A program made the translations under genes and the position numbers. From Rhynchopus sp. YZ270_cl-10 (lineage: Eukaryota; Euglenozoa; Diplonemea; Diplonemida; Diplonemidae): a stretch of DNA of 64,000 nt. The DNA lies in contig OZ037922.1 in NCBI GenBank assembly GCA_964035575.1, positions 1 through 64,000 on the forward strand, written 5' to 3'. This document shows, in pieces, positions 60,498-64,000 of the stretch (position 1 is its first letter; each line of letters begins with the position of its first letter). The notes under the pieces are model-generated. The model was not told the DNA's origin. It saw nothing but the letters and a program-made list of their open reading frames with translations, and ran no database searches.

Positions 60498-63400
60498 GTG
60501 TTGTTCAACTTAGCCCAAGGCTCGACTTTTTTTTTTTTTCCACATCAAACTGGACAGGGCGAGGGGGGTACGTTTACTATGCACATGAAAAGCACTTGGT
60601 CCGAGCGAAGCGAGGGCCAGATGTCTTACAATCTGTACAGTGCCGGTTAGTTAGAACGAGGCACAAAAGTGAACAAAACTAGAGATGGATTGTTATTGTC
60701 ATCAGCACAGTCAGCACCATTGACAATGGAGGAAAAATGGAGTATTAACATGGGAGAGGCAGGGGAGAAGACAGACTGTCCAGTCAGTGTGGTTTTACTT
60801 AGCGTTCCAGTTTGGTACCCAGCTGGTTCTGGAGGGGGGGGGGGGGGGGGATGTTTTCTTTTTACAATACGAAGTTCCGTTCTTGTCACAACAAGCGTCC
60901 TTTTTGTTCTTTTTGTCTTTGTAGTCTTTTTTGATAAGGTAATTAACGCCATTAGCGGTCACTCATGGAACTCGTATGGGAGGGGCTGGGGGGGGGGGGG
61001 GGGGAGGGGAAAGGGAATTCACAGATTACCAAACACATCATCTTACTCACGAGTCCTTGCGTCACTCACGGCCATTCTGAGCGAGGACTAGATGCGGTTC
61101 AGCAAAAATCTAGACAAACAGGTCTCTAAAGAAGAGGGGTGGGGGAAAAGAAAAGGGAAGAAACGAGTGTTGCTACACACAAAAGAAAAGGGGGGGGGGG
61201 GGGTCTAAAAACGAATCTAATGCTGGCCGCTTTCCTCCTAAGCAGCCATCCTACGGAGCAGCTCCTTGGCGTTCCGGAACCGCTCCGTCTCTCTCTTCTC
61301 CCGTCTCCCGTCACCGCTCACCTGCCTCTCCTCCCACCACTCCTGCAGGTCCTGCAGCGCTCTCTCCGGACTCAGGGGGGTGCTGCCCTGCTTCTGCCCA
61401 CGCTCGGGGTAGAAGTGCCTCCGCCACTCATCTACACTGGCGGGCACAGTCTCTCCATACCTCGCACAGGAAGCTACCTCCACAGGGGCGTCAGATCCTG
61501 CTGGGTGGGCGGTGGGTGCTCGCCTTTTGGCCGCAGCCTTCTCTGCGCGTTTTTCGGCGACGCGCTGCTCCGCCTGTTCCCTCCTCTTCCTGGCGGATGC
61601 TTCCTTCCATGCACCCTTTTTGGCCGACCCCTCCTTTAATTCGCACAGGATAGCTGATGGCTTTTGTTGTTGAAAGCTGGTCCTCATTGCGGTCATTGTC
61701 GGTGCGGCGTTCTCGGTCATGTTAGTGTCGTGGTTGGTGTCGGCAACGTCGTCGTCGTTGTTGTCAGTGTTGGTGTCGTTGTTGTTGTTGCTGTTGTTGT
61801 TGTTGTTGCTGTTGCTGTTGCTGTTGCTGCGCCTTTCCATCTCCATGCGGCTGGACTCGAAGGCCTCATCCAACTCCTCTTCCTTAATCTCTACCTCGGC
61901 CAGTGGGGGTGCTGGGTTGCTGTTGTTGTAAAAGCTACCTCCCTGGCTGGTGGTCGATGTAGAAGGAGTGGTGGTGGCTCTGCGCCTGCGTGCTGCACAT
62001 TTAGCGCCCTCCCCTGCGCAGGCCTCATTAGTACACCACTTGAGTGGGCACGCCGAACAGAACCAATGTGCAATGCTGTCCTCGAATACCGCAGCGCAGC
62101 CCTCGCACGTCACCATCTCTCCGTCTCTATCCTGCCTGTCACCCATGTACGACAGCGTTCCGGTGTTCATGCACTGCATCTCCACAGGGGGGATTTGTGG
62201 CTCCATCTTCATCATCATCCCCCTCGCCACTGCACCTACCACTAGAGGGGAGTAGTGCCCGGCGCCCACCGGTCCTTCGTGTAGCAGGGCTATCGCACCT
62301 CGTGGGGCTGCCGCCGGTCTCAGGAATGTCGTCTTGCTGTCCGCCCGCACCACCGCCACAACTATCTGTAATGCACGGGAGAGACCAGCCAACGCCGTCA
62401 CGTCCGCCCACGAACGAGTGTCCGGACTCCCCTCCACGCTCATCCAGCGCACCCACGACCCGAAAGTCGGTTCCGCCGAGTTCGCCAGGTCCCTGTCCTG
62501 CTTGACCCTCGTCACTGCAAGCTTCCGCAGGTCCCCAGAGGAGATGTCCCTCCACTCCCGTAGCAGCCACCTGACTGCATCAAAGGCGCAGTCCCCGACA
62601 GTGAACGGCACTGTTACCGTTGGGACTGTCATCCCGAGGGTGTTCCAAAGTTCTTCGTGGAACGTCTGTGGTCGAGTTGCGCTCCCATCCGCCGGGTTAG
62701 GGCAAGGTGGAGGGTCAGGGTGCTCCGCAGGCTCTTCGGGGTTCAGTGCGGACACGTCGATATCGAATAGACCGTCGTCTGGTGCATAATCTATGGGAGG
62801 CAGGTGGTCGGGAGGAAGTCGGAAGTGTTCGTCCTCACCTGGCAACGGCGCGACGTCCACCTCTATCCTCTCCCTGAGCGCGCCTGCTGTGTCCCCGCGC
62901 AGACACCCTCTGTCCATCGCTGACTTGCCAATCATCCGCTGCAGCGTAGTGCCCATCCCCCACGCCCAACGACGCGACATCTCCTGCTTGCTGCCCAGCT
63001 TCCTGTCGGCTGCGAAGCGTAGCATTTGCGTCCAGATTGTGGATGCCGCAGGCCCGAACCCTCCCGTCGTCTCCAATGCGAATGGAGTGAAGGTGATCCG
63101 TGCAGCAATGCAGGCGGCCTGGTGCTTCCCCCTCTTCGCCGCCTCCGCCTTCGTTGCCGTGTACCCCTTGGCCACCGCAGCACCCTGCACCATCGACTTG
63201 CACGTCGGGGTCCACACTGTCACGTCAATGGCCCGCCCCCGCGACTCGCCCACCCCCGTGGACAGGAAGAGGTCTGCTGGCTTCTTGTTCCCCAGTACCA
63301 GGTGTTGGGGTTCGAGAGTGGGGCCTAGACCTGCTTCGTTCGCAACGGAGTAGACGAAGTCGCGTACTGCGTTGTGCCTCAGAATGCGGTGTCCTCCCAT

Positions 63401-64000
63401 CTTGCAGGCGAAAATGTGGTCGCCTCTCGCGTCCATGGCCTGCCCACACTGCCTGCACTGGACCCCGTCTGCGAAGAGAGGTAGGTGCATGCGGATCCTG
63501 CAGACCGCCTGGAACTGCTCCGGGGGGATGTGATGTTCCCACGTTGGGGGCGCCATGAGCCACGCGCCTGCATGCGGAAGGGAGAGGGAGTTCATCCGTG
63601 CCCGATCAGCCGCATCACCCTCCAGGTACAGTCGCCGCAGCTGTTCTTCGAGGATTCCTGCCGATAGCTCCCTTTGTCGCACAGGGGTGGCTGGTCTCAC
63701 CAGAGGGTCTACTTTGTCTGCTTCTGCTACATGTCGGTTGTGCTCCGTCGCAGTCTCTTTCCACCCTTCCGCATCCCATTGGAACTCCGGGTCTAGCACC
63801 TTACACAACTCATGTAGCCCGCTCCGCGACCCCATCGCCGCGGCCGTCCAGTGGTCACGGATGCGACGGACTCCCATGCCTCCAGCTCTGCAGGGAAGTG
63901 CTGCCTGACGACGTGCCATCTCTGGGAGAAGCCCTTCCGTGTCACCCATCAACGAGGCGAGCGCAGCGTCGACCTCCTTGTCGTACTCCTTGAGGTACTG
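60460..64000 (-). mobile_element. LINE-C, RLE-type non-LTR retrotransposon, runs off the window
   Basis: Poly(A) tail 60460-60496 (37 T on plus), 3' UTR to 61237, ORF to the window end. The 3' UTR matches LINE-A in two blocks but has G-runs (60834-60850, 60989-61002, 61190-61202) LINE-A lacks. The coding part is clearly related to LINE-A but diverged, so they are sister subfamilies. Confidence 0.9.
61238..64000 (-). CDS. LINE-C polyprotein, C-terminal part
   Basis: At least 920 codons, open at the right edge (QYLKEYDKEVDAALASLMGD continues upstream of the first internal Met). Contents in order: post-RT region GGMGVRRIRDHW; finger CRQC...GDHIFAC with RHNAVRD; endonuclease KPADLFL...AIDVTVW; OTU-like domain VGDCAFDAV ... 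GHYSPL; finger CEGC...WFCSACPLKWC; then an S/N repeat tract and a basic A/K/R-rich tail. The reverse transcriptase should lie just outside the window. Confidence 0.88.
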   Translation of the reverse strand, partial: QYLKEYDKEVDAALASLMGDTEGLLPEMARRQAALPCRAGGMGVRRIRDHWTAAAMGSRSGLHELCKVLDPEFQWDAEGWKETATEHNRHVAEADKVDPLVRPATPVRQRELSAGILEEQLRRLYLEGDAADRARMNSLSLPHAGAWLMAPPTWEHHIPPEQFQAVCRIRMHLPLFADGVQCRQCGQAMDARGDHIFACKMGGHRILRHNAVRDFVYSVANEAGLGPTLEPQHLVLGNKKPADLFLSTGVGESRGRAIDVTVWTPTCKSMVQGAAVAKGYTATKAEAAKRGKHQAACIAARITFTPFALETTGGFGPAASTIWTQMLRFAADRKLGSKQEMSRRWAWGMGTTLQRMIGKSAMDRGCLRGDTAGALRERIEVDVAPLPGEDEHFRLPPDHLPPIDYAPDDGLFDIDVSALNPEEPAEHPDPPPCPNPADGSATRPQTFHEELWNTLGMTVPTVTVPFTVGDCAFDAVRWLLREWRDISSGDLRKLAVTRVKQDRDLANSAEPTFGSWVRWMSVEGSPDTRSWADVTALAGLSRALQIVVAVVRADSKTTFLRPAAAPRGAIALLHEGPVGAGHYSPLVVGAVARGMMMKMEPQIPPVEMQCMNTGTLSYMGDRQDRDGEMVTCEGCAAVFEDSIAHWFCSACPLKWCTNEACAGEGAKCAARRRRATTTPSTSTTSQGGSFYNNSNPAPPLAEVEIKEEELDEAFESSRMEMERRSNSNSNSNNNNNSNNNNDTNTDNNDDDVADTNHDTNMTENAAPTMTAMRTSFQQQKPSAILCELKEGSAKKGAWKEASARKRREQAEQRVAEKRAEKAAAKRRAPTAHPAGSDAPVEVASCARYGETVPASVDEWRRHFYPERGQKQGSTPLSPERALQDLQEWWEERQVSGDGRREKRETERFRNAKELLRRMAA

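Overview
This window is nuclear DNA of a euglenozoan protist of the kinetoplastid/diplonemid kind. The decisive evidence is nine spliced-leader (SL) RNA genes. Each has a 40-nt exon ending in the trypanosome-type stretch ACAGTTTCTGTACTTCATTG, followed at once by a GTATGG splice donor, an Sm-like site, a strong 3' hairpin and a T run. A tRNA-Tyr gene with an 11-nt intron and a likely trans-splice acceptor just before the one host protein gene fit this. From memory the SL exon resembles Diplonema more than Trypanosoma, and U2 is of near-canonical type, so I lean to a diplonemid, without certainty.

Layout. 1-2239 is a pure octamer array (GCGGGTTT)n. 2240-12790 is an snRNA/SL locus: U5 (-), U4 (+), U2 (+), an unidentified structured RNA (-), five SL RNA genes (-) and U6 (-), followed by AT-rich repeats and a 172-bp satellite. 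12870-34090 is a tRNA/5S locus with 48 tRNA genes on both strands. They cover 45 isoacceptor types and all 20 amino acids; only Leu(TAA) and Sec were not found. Three 5S rRNA genes lie in it, and a fourth follows just outside at 34727-34845. 34895-47532 is a near-identical direct copy of the snRNA/SL locus. In it U6 and two SL genes are replaced by a 3.6-kb segment with a coiled-coil protein gene and a hAT-like MITE, and one SL unit is extra. 47530-64000 holds three non-LTR retrotransposons (LINEs) in head-to-tail order on the minus strand.

Mobile elements shape the tRNA locus. Both tRNA-Asp genes and the only tRNA-Leu(AAG) gene are split by TIR elements that make 8-bp target duplications. 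In one Asp gene two different elements sit in tandem in the same target, giving three copies of AAATACTG. The three families share short outer termini (GGCCAT at one end, GGYGAC at the other). Each carries its own subterminal word, which is repeated many times inside as palindromes; in one family it has grown into a 156/109-bp palindromic satellite.

The LINEs carry a reverse transcriptase with a YLDD core, a restriction-like endonuclease, an OTU-like cysteine protease domain after the endonuclease and a C-terminal Cys/His finger. The longest one (2043 codons) has a second OTU-like domain before the reverse transcriptase.

Other points of note: eleven tRNA genes of ten isoacceptor types have C instead of the near-universal U at position 33. 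U2 has U instead of G at position 36 in the branch-point-binding sequence. The unidentified structured RNA has two diverged paralogues with compensatory pair changes.
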